Positions 11,158-20,075 are shown, counted from the stretch's first letter. The stretch: 64,000 nt of DNA from Rathayibacter sp. VKM Ac-2804 (GCF_009866655.1 NZ_CP047420.1:3720001-3784000); one strand, 5' to 3'. A program made the numbers and translations. Notes: generated from the letters alone by a model not told the origin.

Positions 11158-11640
11158 ATGAGCGAGCCGCAGCTGCCTCCGCCTCCGCCGCCCCGACGGG
11201 AGGACCGGCCGGACTGGCGGCCGCCCACCTCGATGGAGGCGGTGCAGGCGCTGGAGTCGGCCCGGCCGTCGGGTCCCGGCACACCGTGGAGCCCGGCTCG
11301 GCAGCGGCGCCCGGTGCGGGTGTGGGACCTGGTGCTGACCGTGGCGCTGATCCTGGGAGCGGGCGCCGTCACCCTGCTGCTGTCCTACTTCGGGCTGTTC
11401 TTCGCGATGGCGAGCGACGCGTGCATGGGCGCGAACGACTGCAACGGCGACCTGATCGGCTGGGGCGTGCTCGTCGCGGCCGCCGGGGTGTGGGTCCCGT
11501 TCCTCGCGGCGATCGCCGTCTCGATCGTGCTGCTGGTGGTGCGGCGGATCGCCTTTTGGGTGCCGATCGCGGGGCTCGCCCTGTCCTTCGGCTGCACCCT
11601 GCTCGGCGGCTGGATGGCCTCGACCGGCGCGGACGGCTGA
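11158..11640 (+). CDS. Small Pro-rich membrane protein, unknown function
   Basis: 160 aa. The first 50 residues are cytosolic-looking, Pro/Arg-rich (LPPPPPPRREDRPDWRPP), followed by three hydrophobic segments (about 55-80, 98-127, 130-153), the second and third joined by a short VRR turn; the first loop holds two Cys (DACMGANDC) that could pair. Resembles the short poly-Pro membrane proteins common in Microbacteriaceae (DUF6264-like; from memory). The ATG is 6 bases after TAGGCT, a leaderless signature. No functional neighbour: convergent with recQ. Confidence 0.7.
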   Translation: MSEPQLPPPPPPRREDRPDWRPPTSMEAVQALESARPSGPGTPWSPARQRRPVRVWDLVLTVALILGAGAVTLLLSYFGLFFAMASDACMGANDCNGDLIGWGVLVAAAGVWVPFLAAIAVSIVLLVVRRIAFWVPIAGLALSFGCTLLGGWMASTGADG

Positions 11641-11712
11641 CGGCGACGGCTGACGGCGACGCTCAGGCCGACCGCGGGGTCGGCGCTGCCGGCGTTCCAG
11701 CGCCGCCGCGCC

Positions 11713-13803
11713 TCAGTAGGTGTCCCAGCCGGGGTCCTCGTCGGGCTCCTCCGGCGGGACCCAGTCGTCCTCGGGCGGGGCGGAGGACACCGGCGGACCG
11801 GAGCGCTCGCCTCCGAAGGACGGGCGCGCGCCGGACGAGCGGGCAGCCGTCGCCCGAGCGGCGGGCTGGCGGCGCGCCGGGGCCGGCTCCTGGTTCGCGT
11901 CGGGCTCGGTGATCTCGGGGGTCTCCCCGGCGACGACGGCGAGCACCGCCGCGCCGTAGGTGATCAGCTTCTTCTGCCCGACGCCGCCGATGACGCTGAG
12001 GGCGTCGATCGTGGTCGGCTCGACCGTCGCGATCTCGCGGAGGGTCGCGTCGTTGAAGACGACGTAGGCCGGGACCGACTGCGCGCGGGCCTGGGCGACG
12101 CGCCACTCCCGGAGCCGCTCGAACAGGGGCTGCGCCTCGGCCGAGAGGTCGGAGACGGTGGAGCGGCCGGAGCGCGACGAGCCGCTCGAGCGCGCGGGGC
12201 GCTCGGGCTCCTGCCGCAGCTCGACCTTGCGCTCGCCGCTCAGCACGGACGACGACTCGGGGGTCAGCACGAGCGTGCCGAAGCCGTCGTCGTTCACGCC
12301 GAGCAGGCTCTGCGCGAGCAGCTGGCGGGCGACCCCGCGCCACTGGGTGTCGCTGAGGTCGGCGCCGATGCCCCAGGTGGCGATCGTGTCGTGCTTGTGC
12401 TGGGTCGTCCGGGGCGTGGTCTTGCCGCGGAGGATGTCGATGATGTGGCCGGCGCCGAACTGCTGGTTGCGCTCGCGCTTCAGCCGGACGACCGTCGAGA
12501 GGAACTTCTGCGCGGCGACCGTGCCGTCCCACGAGGCGGGCGGCTCGAGGCAGGTGTCGCAGTTGCCGCAGGGGGTGCTCTCCTGGCCGAAGTAGGCGAG
12601 GAGGTTCATCCGGCGGCACTGCACCGTCTCGGAGAGGGCGAGCATCGCGTCGAGGTGCGCGGACATCCGCCGTCGGTGCGCGAGGTCGCCCGGCGACTCG
12701 TCGATCATCCGGCGCTGCTGGACGACGTCCTGCAGGCCGTAGGCGAGCCAGGCGGTGGAGGGCAGGCCGTCGCGGCCGGCGCGACCCGTCTCCTGGTAGT
12801 AGCCCTCGACCGACTTCGGCAGGTCGATGTGCGCCACGAAGCGGACGTCGGGCTTGTCGATGCCCATGCCGAACGCGATCGTGGCGCAGACGATGACTCC
12901 CTCCTCGCGGAGGAAGCGCGACTGCGCGGCGGCCCGGACCCGGGCGTCGAGACCCGCGTGGTACGCGACGGCGTCGAAGCCGGCCGCGCGCAGGGCCTCG
13001 GCCGTCGCCTCCACGCTCTTGCGCGAGAGCGCGTAGACGATGCCCGCGTCGTCCGCGTGCTCGCGCTTGAGGAAGTCGATCAGCTGCTTGCGCGGCTCGA
13101 CCTTGTTGACGATCCGGTACTGGATGTTGGGGCGGTCGAAGCTGGAGATGAAGTGGCGGGCCGCGCCGAGGTGCAGGCGGGTGGTGATCTCGCGGTGGGT
13201 CGCCTCGGTGGCGGTCGCGGTGAGGGCGATGCGCGGGACGTCGGGCCAGCGCTCGGCGAGCTCGCCGAGGGCGAGGTAGTCGGGGCGGAAGTCGTGGCCC
13301 CACTGGCTCACGCAGTGCGCCTCGTCGATCGCGAACAGGGCGATGCGGCCGCGGGCGAGGAACTGCTTGGTGCCCTCGTTGCCGAGGCGCTCGGGGGCGA
13401 CGTAGAGGAGGTCGAGCTCGCCGTCGAGGTAGGCGCGCTCGACGCGCTGGCGCTCGCCCATGTCCTGGGTGGAGTTGAGGAACTCGGCGCGCACGCCGTT
13501 CGCGCGCAGGGCGTCGACCTGGTCCTGCATCAGGGCGATCAGCGGTGAGACGACGACGCCGGTGCCCGGCCGGACGATCGAGGGGATCTGGTAGCAGAGC
13601 GACTTGCCGCCGCCGGTGGGCATCAGCACGACCGCGTCGCCGCCGCCGATGACCTGCTCGACGATGGCCTGCTGCTCGCCGCGGAACGAGCCGTAGCCGA
13701 AGACCCGCTCGAGGATCTCCTGGGCCGCGGCGGAGGACCCGGCCCCGGCGTCCGCGGTCGGGAGCTCGGCGGTCGAGAGGGCGGTCGCGGTGGGCTCTGT
13801 CAC
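11713..13803 (-). CDS. recQ: ATP-dependent DNA helicase RecQ
   Basis: 696 aa superfamily 2 helicase (3' to 5' DNA unwinding, recombination and repair). Walker A MPTGGGKSLCYQIPS, DEAH box IDEAHCVSQWGHDF, motif III ALTATATE, motif VI QETGRAGRDGLPS; zinc-binding RecQ-Ct with CRRMNLLAYFG and PCGNCDTC; winged helix; then an HRDC domain (about 535-610, QPLFERLREWRVAQARAQ). The last 85 residues are disordered, Pro/Glu/Asp/Arg-rich, ending DEDPGWDTY. GTG start is 7 bases after TAGAGT without a Shine-Dalgarno, so likely leaderless. Not in an operon. Confidence 0.95.
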   Translation of the reverse strand: MTEPTATALSTAELPTADAGAGSSAAAQEILERVFGYGSFRGEQQAIVEQVIGGGDAVVLMPTGGGKSLCYQIPSIVRPGTGVVVSPLIALMQDQVDALRANGVRAEFLNSTQDMGERQRVERAYLDGELDLLYVAPERLGNEGTKQFLARGRIALFAIDEAHCVSQWGHDFRPDYLALGELAERWPDVPRIALTATATEATHREITTRLHLGAARHFISSFDRPNIQYRIVNKVEPRKQLIDFLKREHADDAGIVYALSRKSVEATAEALRAAGFDAVAYHAGLDARVRAAAQSRFLREEGVIVCATIAFGMGIDKPDVRFVAHIDLPKSVEGYYQETGRAGRDGLPSTAWLAYGLQDVVQQRRMIDESPGDLAHRRRMSAHLDAMLALSETVQCRRMNLLAYFGQESTPCGNCDTCLEPPASWDGTVAAQKFLSTVVRLKRERNQQFGAGHIIDILRGKTTPRTTQHKHDTIATWGIGADLSDTQWRGVARQLLAQSLLGVNDDGFGTLVLTPESSSVLSGERKVELRQEPERPARSSGSSRSGRSTVSDLSAEAQPLFERLREWRVAQARAQSVPAYVVFNDATLREIATVEPTTIDALSVIGGVGQKKLITYGAAVLAVVAGETPEITEPDANQEPAPARRQPAARATAARSSGARPSFGGERSGPPVSSAPPEDDWVPPEEPDEDPGWDTY

Positions 13804-13924
13804 CCGTGGAACTCTACCCGCCGCCTCCGACGCGGCCCCGGGCGAGCGGCGTTCTGGGGACGGTCGCGGCGGGTGCGGGGTTGGGGAGGAGGGACGGGCA
13901 CGGCGGGGTGGCGGCGGCTGGAGT

Positions 13925-14010
13925 GCCTCCGGCTCGCGATACGGCCTCGGGCACGCAGGAACCGGTCGATTGCACGAGCCGGAGGTGGACTCACGAGCCG
14001 AAGGTCGGCG
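13925..14010. repeat. Family E intergenic repeat (GACGAGCCGGAGGT type)
   Basis: A GCACGCAGGAACCGG block followed by ACGAGCCGGAGGT and ACGAGCCGAAGGT, between recQ and the 2'-5' RNA ligase-like gene. The same ordered blocks recur at 17401-17480, 42320-42515, 43500-43580 and 55975-56155. Confidence 0.6.
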
Positions 14011-14079
14011 GGAAGCGGGCGAGCGAGGAGCCTGCGGGCGAGGCGAGAGGCCGGCGGGCGGGGCGAGAGGCCGGCGGTG

Positions 14080-14565
14080 TCAGAGGTCGGTGATCGTCTT
14101 GGTGTCGCCGTCCCAGAAGCGGATGCTCGCGAGACCGACGGGAAAGGGCTCGCCGAGAAGGGGGACGGCCTGGGCGAGCTGCTCGGCGCGGAGTCGGCGG
14201 GACACGCTGATGTGCGGGGTCCAGGACTCGGGGAGCGAGGTGGGCACGGCGCCCGGCATCAGCTCGGTCGCGCGGGCGTGCAGGGCGTCGAGGGCGGGCG
14301 AGCGCACGGCTCCCCACGCCAGCACGAAGCGGCCGGCGTGCGGGAACAGCAGCACGGCGCCGAGCTCGACGGTCGCCGGGAGCTCGCCGAGCGCGCCTGG
14401 CAGCGGCGGGGTCAGCTCGGGGCCGGCGAGGAGGGTGAGGTGCGGGCGGTTGCTGGCTGAGGTGTGCAGCGCGAGGCTCGGGATGCCGGCCGCCTCGAGC
14501 GCCTCCCACTGGCCGCGGATCCGGGCCTCCGACTCCGGGTCGAGGAGGACTTCGAGGCTGCGCAT
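14080..14565 (-). CDS. 2'-5' RNA ligase / cyclic phosphodiesterase superfamily protein
   Basis: 161 aa, the normal size of the 2H phosphoesterase fold. Both signature motifs are present: HLTLL (about residue 42) and HISVS (about 118), the paired H-x-T/S catalytic motifs. N-terminal MRSLEVLLDPESEARIRGQWEALEAAGIPSL matches bacterial LigT-like proteins. Substrate unknown; in bacteria these act on 2',5'- or cyclic-phosphate RNA ends or small cyclic phosphates. ATG at 14565 has no strong Shine-Dalgarno; CAGGAT lies 6 bases upstream. Stands alone, with structured repeats on both sides. Confidence 0.85.
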   Translation of the reverse strand: MRSLEVLLDPESEARIRGQWEALEAAGIPSLALHTSASNRPHLTLLAGPELTPPLPGALGELPATVELGAVLLFPHAGRFVLAWGAVRSPALDALHARATELMPGAVPTSLPESWTPHISVSRRLRAEQLAQAVPLLGEPFPVGLASIRFWDGDTKTITDL

Positions 14566-14639
14566 GCCCCCATCCTGCCGCGCCGACCGGCCGCTCGCGG
14601 CTGCTCGCCCGGTCCGCGCCCGCGCGGCCGCGCGACCCT

Positions 14640-14777
14640 CCAGAAGTCGCGGTAGTCGACGGCGACTACCGCAACTACTGCGTACTCGACGCATCTCCGC
14701 CTGGCTCGGAGCGTGGAGGGCCGCGCGACCTTCCAGAAGTCGCGGTAGTCGGGCGCGACTACCGCGACTTCTGGGAA
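14640..14777. repeat. Family D palindromes (GAAGTCGCGGTAGTCG), two copies
   Basis: Perfect 19-bp arms at 14733-14751 and 14756-14774 with a 4-base loop form a long hairpin; a degenerate copy lies at 14641-14680, and both are preceded by the same CCGCGCGACC block. It fills the gap between the ABC permease stop and the RNA ligase-like gene start, both on the minus strand. Confidence 0.75.
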
Positions 14778-14806
14778 GTGGGGTGGGCGGCGACGGAGCG
14801 TGCGGG

Positions 14807-16384
14807 TCAGCCGATGGTCACCAGGGCGGAGAGCAGCTCCGGGGCGCGGCGGTCGAGGACGCGGCCGCCGACGCGGATGCCGACGAGGGCGAAGACCGTG
14901 CCGAGCACCAGGGCGGCGGCGAGCGCGGCGAGACCGAGGCCGACGCTCCCGCCGACCAGCGAGACCGTGCCGAGGACGAGCGACGGCAGCGACAGCAGCG
15001 CGGTCGCGCCCATGCTGACGAGCATCACGACGCTCGAGATCATCCCGGAGCCGGGCGGGGTCTTCAGCGGGCTGTCGCCGGGGGCCGGCACGGGGTAGAC
15101 GACCAGCGCGGACGCGACGCTCGAGACGCCGAAGCCGCTGAGCACCAGCGCGAGCGACATGCCGAGGACGGCGGGGATCGACTCCGGCCGACCCGCGTAG
15201 AGGCAGGTGCCGACGGCGACGATCAGCACGGCCGGCACACCGATGAGGCCGGCGGCGATGACGCGGCCGGCGCGGTCGGCCGAGCCCGCGACTCCGGAGC
15301 TGACGTGCGCGGCCCAGGCGGTGCCGTCGTAGGAGACGTCGGCGCAGAGGGTCACCCCGAAGATCAGCGCGATGAAGAGGGAGGAGAGGACGACCAGCAT
15401 CGAGCCGCCGCCCTGCAGCGCGCTGTAGAAGACGGCCAGCACGACCACCGCGGGGATCACCAGCAGGCCGCGGCTGTAGCGCGGATCGCGCCACCAGTAG
15501 CCGAGGGCCCGGGCGGCGATCGCGCCGGTCGGGGTGCCGGGGAAGCGGCCGAGGAGACCGATGCCCTGCGCGCCCGAGGCGGCCTGCGAGGAGGACGCGG
15601 CGGGCTCGGCCAGCGCGTGCCGGAGCGCCCGGGCCCAGAGCAGCACCACGACGGCGAGCGTGGCGACTCCGATCGCGAAGCGGGCGAGGGCGACCGCCCA
15701 CTCCCCCGCGACCATCGCGCCGGGGACGCCCCAGATCGCACCGAGCGGCGACCAGCCGAGGGCCGAGGCGACGACGGGGAGGACGTCGAGGCCGTCGCTG
15801 ATGACGGTGGTCACCCCGATCAGCAGCGGCCCCAGCAGGATCACGACCACGAGGACGACTCCGCCGATCACCTCGCGGTAGCGGCGGCTCGAGCCGAGGC
15901 CCGTGGTCAGCGCGCCGATGAGGCGCGAGGCGACGACGCAGGTCGCGACGCCGATCACCGCCGAGACGAGTCCGGGGAGGATGCCGACGGGGTGGCTCCA
16001 CCACGCCGCGGCCGAGGCGAGCGCGCCCAGCGCGGTGACGATCCCCGGGATGCCGGCGAGACCGGCGGCCGCGAGACCGAGCATCAGCGTCCGGAGCGGG
16101 ATCGGGAAGGTCGCCAGGGTCGGCAGGTCCAGGCTCTGGTCCGAGCCGGAGACGAAGATCGGACCGAGCACCCAGCCCAGCAGCAGCGCGGACCCGCCGA
16201 GGATCAGGGCGACGTTCGCGAACGCCGGGTCGGAGGCGCCGAGCGCGATCAGCCCGACGACCACCAGGCCGAGCACGCCGACCGCGTAGAGCCCGCCGAC
16301 GATCACGCCGATCAGCTGCCAGACATTGCGGGTGAGCGTGTTGCGCAGCAGCAGCAGGCGCAGCCTCAGGAGATGCGCAACCAT
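14807..16384 (-). CDS. ABC-2 type exporter, permease subunit
   Basis: 525 aa, with about 12-14 hydrophobic segments spread over the whole length and no large soluble domain; cytosolic N-terminus with repeated Leu/Arg (HLLRLRLLLLRN). Resembles the large duplicated ABC-2 permeases of actinobacteria. The start overlaps the end of the ATPase gene by 19 bases, so the two form one transporter. Cargo cannot be inferred from sequence; peptide, lipid or drug export are possible. Confidence 0.8.
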   Translation of the reverse strand: MVAHLLRLRLLLLRNTLTRNVWQLIGVIVGGLYAVGVLGLVVVGLIALGASDPAFANVALILGGSALLLGWVLGPIFVSGSDQSLDLPTLATFPIPLRTLMLGLAAAGLAGIPGIVTALGALASAAAWWSHPVGILPGLVSAVIGVATCVVASRLIGALTTGLGSSRRYREVIGGVVLVVVILLGPLLIGVTTVISDGLDVLPVVASALGWSPLGAIWGVPGAMVAGEWAVALARFAIGVATLAVVVLLWARALRHALAEPAASSSQAASGAQGIGLLGRFPGTPTGAIAARALGYWWRDPRYSRGLLVIPAVVVLAVFYSALQGGGSMLVVLSSLFIALIFGVTLCADVSYDGTAWAAHVSSGVAGSADRAGRVIAAGLIGVPAVLIVAVGTCLYAGRPESIPAVLGMSLALVLSGFGVSSVASALVVYPVPAPGDSPLKTPPGSGMISSVVMLVSMGATALLSLPSLVLGTVSLVGGSVGLGLAALAAALVLGTVFALVGIRVGGRVLDRRAPELLSALVTIG

Positions 16385-17277
16385 GCCGGGCCCTCCTGGT
16401 GGGTGCGGCCGCCGACGAGGTCGACGAAGCGCTCCTCGAGGCTGGAGCCGGCGCGGACCTCCTCGAGCGTCCCGGCGGCGAGGACGCGGCCGTCGGCGAT
16501 GACGGCGACGCGGTCGCACATCCGCTCGACGAGGTCCATCGAGTGGCTCGAGACGATGACGGTGCCGCCGGAGGCGACGTAGCCGGTGAGGATGTCGCGG
16601 ATGTTCGCGGCGGAGACCGGGTCGACGGACTCGAACGGCTCGTCGAGCACCAGCAGGCGCGGGGCGCGGACCAGGGCGCAGGCGAGCGCGATCTTCTTGG
16701 TCATGCCGGCGGAGTAGTCGACGACGAGGGTGCGGTCGGCGGGGTCGAGGCCGAGCAGGGCGAGCAGGTCGTCCGCGCGCTCGAGGACGGTCGGGCGGTC
16801 GATGCCGCAGAGCAGTCCGTAGTAGGTGATCAGCTGCAGGCCGGTGAGGCGGTCGAAGAGCTTGACGCCGTCGGCGAGCACGCCGATCAGCCGCTTGGCG
16901 GCGAGGGTGTCGCGCCAGACGTCGACGTCGTGGATGGTGACGGTCCCCGCGTCGGGGCGGAGCAGGGCTGTCGCCATCGAGAGCGTGGTCGTCTTGCCGG
17001 CGCCGTTGGGGCCGACGAGGCCGAAGAAGGAGCCGGCCGGCACGTCGAGGTCGATGCCGGCGACGGCCTCCTTGTCGCCGAAGCGCTTGCGGAGGCCGCG
17101 GATGCGGAGGGCGATCTCGTCCTGGCGGCCGGTGGCGTCGGGGGCGGCCCAGGCGGGGGCGGGAGTCGCGGTGCCGGTGGTGCTGTCGGTCGCGGTGGTG
17201 TCGATCGCCGCGTCCTGCGCGACAGCCGGATCGTGCTGCGGGGTGCCGGTCGGCGTCGTGCCGTTCGTCCCGTCCAT
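16366..17277 (-). CDS. ABC-2 type exporter, ATP-binding subunit
   Basis: 303 aa. A Thr/Ala/Asp-rich N-terminal tail of about 55 residues precedes a CcmA/NatA-type ATPase: Walker A GLVGPNGAGKTTTLS, signature variant DYSAGMTKKIALACAL (YSAGM in place of LSGGQ, usual in this family), Walker B LLVLDEPFESVD, switch His in VIVSSHSMDLVERM. ATG at 17277 follows GAAGGGA by a few bases. First gene of the two-gene exporter operon; divergent from the histidine phosphatase gene. Confidence 0.9.
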   Translation of the reverse strand: MDGTNGTTPTGTPQHDPAVAQDAAIDTTATDSTTGTATPAPAWAAPDATGRQDEIALRIRGLRKRFGDKEAVAGIDLDVPAGSFFGLVGPNGAGKTTTLSMATALLRPDAGTVTIHDVDVWRDTLAAKRLIGVLADGVKLFDRLTGLQLITYYGLLCGIDRPTVLERADDLLALLGLDPADRTLVVDYSAGMTKKIALACALVRAPRLLVLDEPFESVDPVSAANIRDILTGYVASGGTVIVSSHSMDLVERMCDRVAVIADGRVLAAGTLEEVRAGSSLEERFVDLVGGRTHQEGPAWLRIS

Positions 17278-17400
17278 GGGAGTCCCTTCGGTGCAGGTGT
17301 CCTCGGGGCCGCGGTGGGCGGCCGCTCGTCCACGGTAGCGAGGGGCGGCGTCGGCGGCATCAGTCGCGGGGAGGAGGGGCCGGGCAGCCCGGCGGATGAC

Positions 17401-17480
17401 CTCGGGCTCGTGGAAGCGCGCTCGGCTCGCTCGAACCGGCGGATTCGGCGAGCCGGAGGTGGGACAGCGAGCCGGAGGTG
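17401..17480. repeat. Family E intergenic repeat
   Basis: CTCGCTCGAACCGG, then GGCGAGCCGGAGGT and AGCGAGCCGGAGGT, between the divergent exporter and phosphatase genes. Same block order as the copies at 13925, 43500 and 55975. The rest of the 252-bp gap contains only the phosphatase -10 (TAGGCT). Confidence 0.55.
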
Positions 17481-17529
17481 GGGCGGGCTCCGGAGGAGGG
17501 GCGGAGGGGGCGTGTCTAGGCTGAGCCGC

Positions 17530-18219
17530 ATGCCCACGCTCCTCCTCGTCCGTCACGGGCGCACCACGGCCAACACCGCCGGGATCCTCGCCGGACGCAC
17601 CGCCGGGGTCCGGCTCGACGACGTCGGGCGCACGCAAGCCGCGCGCACCGGGGAGCGGCTGGCCGCGGTCCCGCTCGCCGCGGTCGTGTCGAGTCCGCTC
17701 GAGCGCTGCCGGCAGACGGCGCGGTACCTGCTGGAGCGGCAGGACGGCTCGCCGGCGACGCCGATCGAGAAGGGGATCACCGAGTGCGACTACGGGGAGT
17801 GGCAGGGGCGCTCGCTGCGGGACCTCGCGAAGGAGCCGATGTGGTCGGTCGTGCAGAACCAGCCGTCGGCGGCGGTGTTCCCCGGGGGTGAGGGTCTCGC
17901 CGGGATGCAGGCGCGCTCTGTCGCGGCGATCCGTCGGCACGACGCGGCGGTGGCGGCGGAGCACGGGGCGAACGCGGTGTGGGCGGCGGTCAGCCACGGC
18001 GACATCATCAAGGCGGTGCTGGCCGATGCGCTGGGCATGCACCTCGACCTCTTCCAGCGGCTGTCGGTCGGGCCGGCGTCGGTGTCGATCATCCGCTACG
18101 GCGCGGGGCGACCCGATGTGATCGCGATGAACACGGAGGCCGGCGACCTGGGCTGGCTGCGCGCGCCGGCGCCGGCCGAGGCCGAGGCGCCGGTCGGGGG
18201 CGGGGCGGGGCACGAGTAG
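17530..18219 (+). CDS. Histidine phosphatase family protein (MSMEG_4193 type)
   Basis: 229 aa phosphoglycerate-mutase-like phosphatase. Phosphohistidine motif LLLVRHGRTTANT at the N-terminus, VSSPLERCRQTA, acid residue region ITECDYGEWQGRSL, and the second catalytic His in VWAAVSHGDIIKAVLADALG. The actinobacterial MSMEG_4193 subfamily normally lies beside DUF3090 and SCO1664-type genes, as it does here. Substrate unknown. ATG is 7 bases after TAGGCT, leaderless. The last 15 residues are Ala/Pro/Gly-rich. Confidence 0.85.
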   Translation: MPTLLLVRHGRTTANTAGILAGRTAGVRLDDVGRTQAARTGERLAAVPLAAVVSSPLERCRQTARYLLERQDGSPATPIEKGITECDYGEWQGRSLRDLAKEPMWSVVQNQPSAAVFPGGEGLAGMQARSVAAIRRHDAAVAAEHGANAVWAAVSHGDIIKAVLADALGMHLDLFQRLSVGPASVSIIRYGAGRPDVIAMNTEAGDLGWLRAPAPAEAEAPVGGGAGHE

Positions 18220-18223
18220 CGGC

Positions 18224-18247
18224 GCACAGCATCAGCTGATGGTGTGC
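18224..18247. repeat. 24-bp palindrome (family C), likely terminator
   Basis: GCACA-CATCAGCTGATG-TGTGC palindrome 4 bases after the phosphatase stop codon. The CATCAGCTGA core recurs in longer hairpins at 28882, 50128 and 52170. Confidence 0.55.
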
Positions 18248-18292
18248 GGGGTGGATCTCCTAGGAGAGATCACCTGATACGTAGGGGAGATC

Positions 18293-18422
18293 CATGCTGA
18301 TCGAGTAGCCCGCGGAGCGGGCGTATATCGAGATCCACCACTGTCAGAACGCGAGTCTGCAGAACCGCCCTGCTGACGGTGGTGGGTCTCGATACGCCCC
18401 TGCGGGGCTGCTCGACCAGCAG
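18293..18422. repeat. Family A repeat, full-length copy
   Basis: Left half CATGCTGATCGAGTAG ... GTATATCGAGATCCACC and right half GGTGGGTCTCGATACG ... CTGCTCGACCAGCAG around a core with CGAGTCTGCAGA. It occupies most of the 345-bp gap between phosphatase and DUF3090 genes. No open reading frame of note inside. Confidence 0.8.
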
Positions 18423-18564
18423 GAAAGCGGCGCCGCGCGTCCTTTCCCTCACCACCGAGACGCGAAACGGCTTCGCTGCTCGATCAGCAAGAAGGGGCGG
18501 CGCCCGCAAGGGCGTCTCCTTCGCGTGCAGGGGCGGGCCAGGCGGGCGCTCGTAGACTGGGGGC

Positions 18565-19110
18565 ATGCCCATCGTGCACGGATTCGACTGGCCCGACCGC
18601 GTGGTCGTGGGGACGATCGGCTCCCCCGGCTCCCGCTCCTTCTACCTGCAGGCCCGCACCGGTCCGCGCGTCGTCAGCGTCGGGCTGGAGAAGCAGCAGT
18701 CCGCCCTGCTCGCCGAGAAGATCGATGAGATCCTCGACCAGCTGATGTCCGCCGAGGGCAACCCGGCGAGTGTGCCGCCCGGCACTCCGCCCGAGCTCGT
18801 CGACAACGAGCCGCTCGACCAGCCGGTCGCGGCCGAGTTCCGCGTCGGCAGCCTCAGCCTCGGCTGGGACCCGTCGACGGCGCAGGTGGTCATCGAGGCC
18901 TACCCGGTGGTCGAGGGCGACGACGAGGACGACCTCAGCATCGACGACTCCCCGACGCTGCCCGACGAGATGCTGCAGGTGCGGATCCCGGTCGGCACCG
19001 CCCGCGCCTTCGCCAAGCGGACGCTCGAGATCGTCGGCGCCGGCCGTCCGCTCTGCCCGCGCTGCGGCGAGCCGATGGACCCCGACGGGCACGACTGCCC
19101 TCTGACATGA
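18565..19110 (+). CDS. DUF3090 family protein with C-terminal zinc ribbon
   Basis: 181 aa. Opens MPIVHGFDWPDRVVVGTIG, the hallmark of actinobacterial DUF3090 (TIGR03847) proteins, with an alpha/beta body and a C-terminal treble-type ribbon CPRCGEPMDPDGHDCP. Function unknown. The gene is leaderless-like (TAGACT 6 bases before ATG) and overlaps the next gene by ATGA, so the pair is translationally coupled; the conserved trio with the histidine phosphatase implies a common pathway. Confidence 0.85.
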   Translation: MPIVHGFDWPDRVVVGTIGSPGSRSFYLQARTGPRVVSVGLEKQQSALLAEKIDEILDQLMSAEGNPASVPPGTPPELVDNEPLDQPVAAEFRVGSLSLGWDPSTAQVVIEAYPVVEGDDEDDLSIDDSPTLPDEMLQVRIPVGTARAFAKRTLEIVGAGRPLCPRCGEPMDPDGHDCPLT

Positions 19111-19946
19111 CCGACGCGTCCGAGCCGTCCGCCGAGCACGAGCCGCCGAGCGGCTCCGGGCCGCCCGGCGGCTCCGAGCTGCCCGACGATGCGGAGCTGC
19201 AGAGCGGCGCGCTCGAGCTCACCGGCCGGATCACGGTCGCCTCGAACGCGACGTTCCTCGGCAGCATCGGCGGCACCTCCGTCGTCTACAAGCCGGTCGC
19301 CGGCGAGAAGCCGCTCTGGGACTTCCCGGACGGGCAGCTCGCGGGCCGCGAGGTGTCGGCCTACCTCGCCTCGGAGGCGCTGGGCTGGAGCGTCGTGCCG
19401 CGCACCTGGCTCCGCGAGGGTCCGCTGGGCATCGGCATGGTGCAGCTCTGGCAGGACATCGATCCGGAGCAGGACGCCGTCGACCTGGTGCCCGCCGACG
19501 CGGTGCCCGAGGGCTGGCGGCACGTCCTCGACGGCAGCGACGCCGAGGACCGCGATATCTCGCTCGTGCACGAGGACTCGGCGGCGCTGCGGCGGATGGC
19601 CGTCTTCGACGTCGTCGTCAACAACGCGGACCGCAAGGGCGGGCACGTGCTCGAGATGCCGGGCGGCCACCGCTACGGGGTCGACCACGGCCTGACCTTC
19701 CACGTCGAGCACAAGCTGCGCACGGTGCTCTGGGGCTGGGTCGGCGAGCCGCTGACCGACGACGAGCTCGCGGCGCTGCAGCGCCTGCGCTCGGCGATCG
19801 ACGGCCCGCTCGGCGCGGCGCTGTCCGAGCTGCTGCTGGACGAGGAGATCGCCACGTTCGCGAAGCGCTGCGACCGGCTGCGCTCCTCCGGCCGCTTCCC
19901 GGCGCCGCGCGGCAGCATGCCCGCCGTGCCGTGGCCGCTGTTCTGA
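19107..19946 (+). CDS. SCO1664 family (PI3/4-kinase-like) protein
   Basis: 279 aa. An acidic low-complexity N-terminus (about 1-35) is followed by SNATFLGSIGGTSVVYKPVAGEKPLWDFPDG, containing the Lys expected to contact phosphate, and FDVVVNNADRKGGHVLEMPGGHRYGVDHGLTFH, which matches the catalytic and metal-binding segment of the PI3/4-kinase-like fold (TIGR03843/SCO1664). The substrate is unknown. Coupled to DUF3090 by a 4-base overlap. In mycobacteria and streptomycetes such genes are often near the mycothiol ligase gene; no mshC is seen here. Confidence 0.8.
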   Translation: MTDASEPSAEHEPPSGSGPPGGSELPDDAELQSGALELTGRITVASNATFLGSIGGTSVVYKPVAGEKPLWDFPDGQLAGREVSAYLASEALGWSVVPRTWLREGPLGIGMVQLWQDIDPEQDAVDLVPADAVPEGWRHVLDGSDAEDRDISLVHEDSAALRRMAVFDVVVNNADRKGGHVLEMPGGHRYGVDHGLTFHVEHKLRTVLWGWVGEPLTDDELAALQRLRSAIDGPLGAALSELLLDEEIATFAKRCDRLRSSGRFPAPRGSMPAVPWPLF

Positions 19947-19994
19947 CCGCGTCCGGCGGGCCGGGCGCCCGGGAGCACCGGGCGACCGGACGCC

Positions 19995-20075
19995 CGAGGC
20001 GCTGGAAGCCCGAGGCGCTGGAAGCCAGAAGCGCTGGAAGCCGCAGCCGCTGGAAGCCCCGCCGCTAGAAGCCCC
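19995..20075. repeat. Five tandem copies of a 16-bp unit between convergent genes
   Basis: Units of the form GAGGCGCTGGAAGCCC repeat five times with single-base changes, running through the stop codon of the VWA gene (TAG on the minus strand at 20065-20067). This makes the end of that gene part of the array. Confidence 0.7.

Noticed and set aside
13790..16582. 930-codon plus-strand frame over the ABC permease and RNA ligase genes
   Set aside because: Composition dominated by Arg/Gly/Asp/Glu/Gln, antisense to well-supported genes; includes intergenic repeats.
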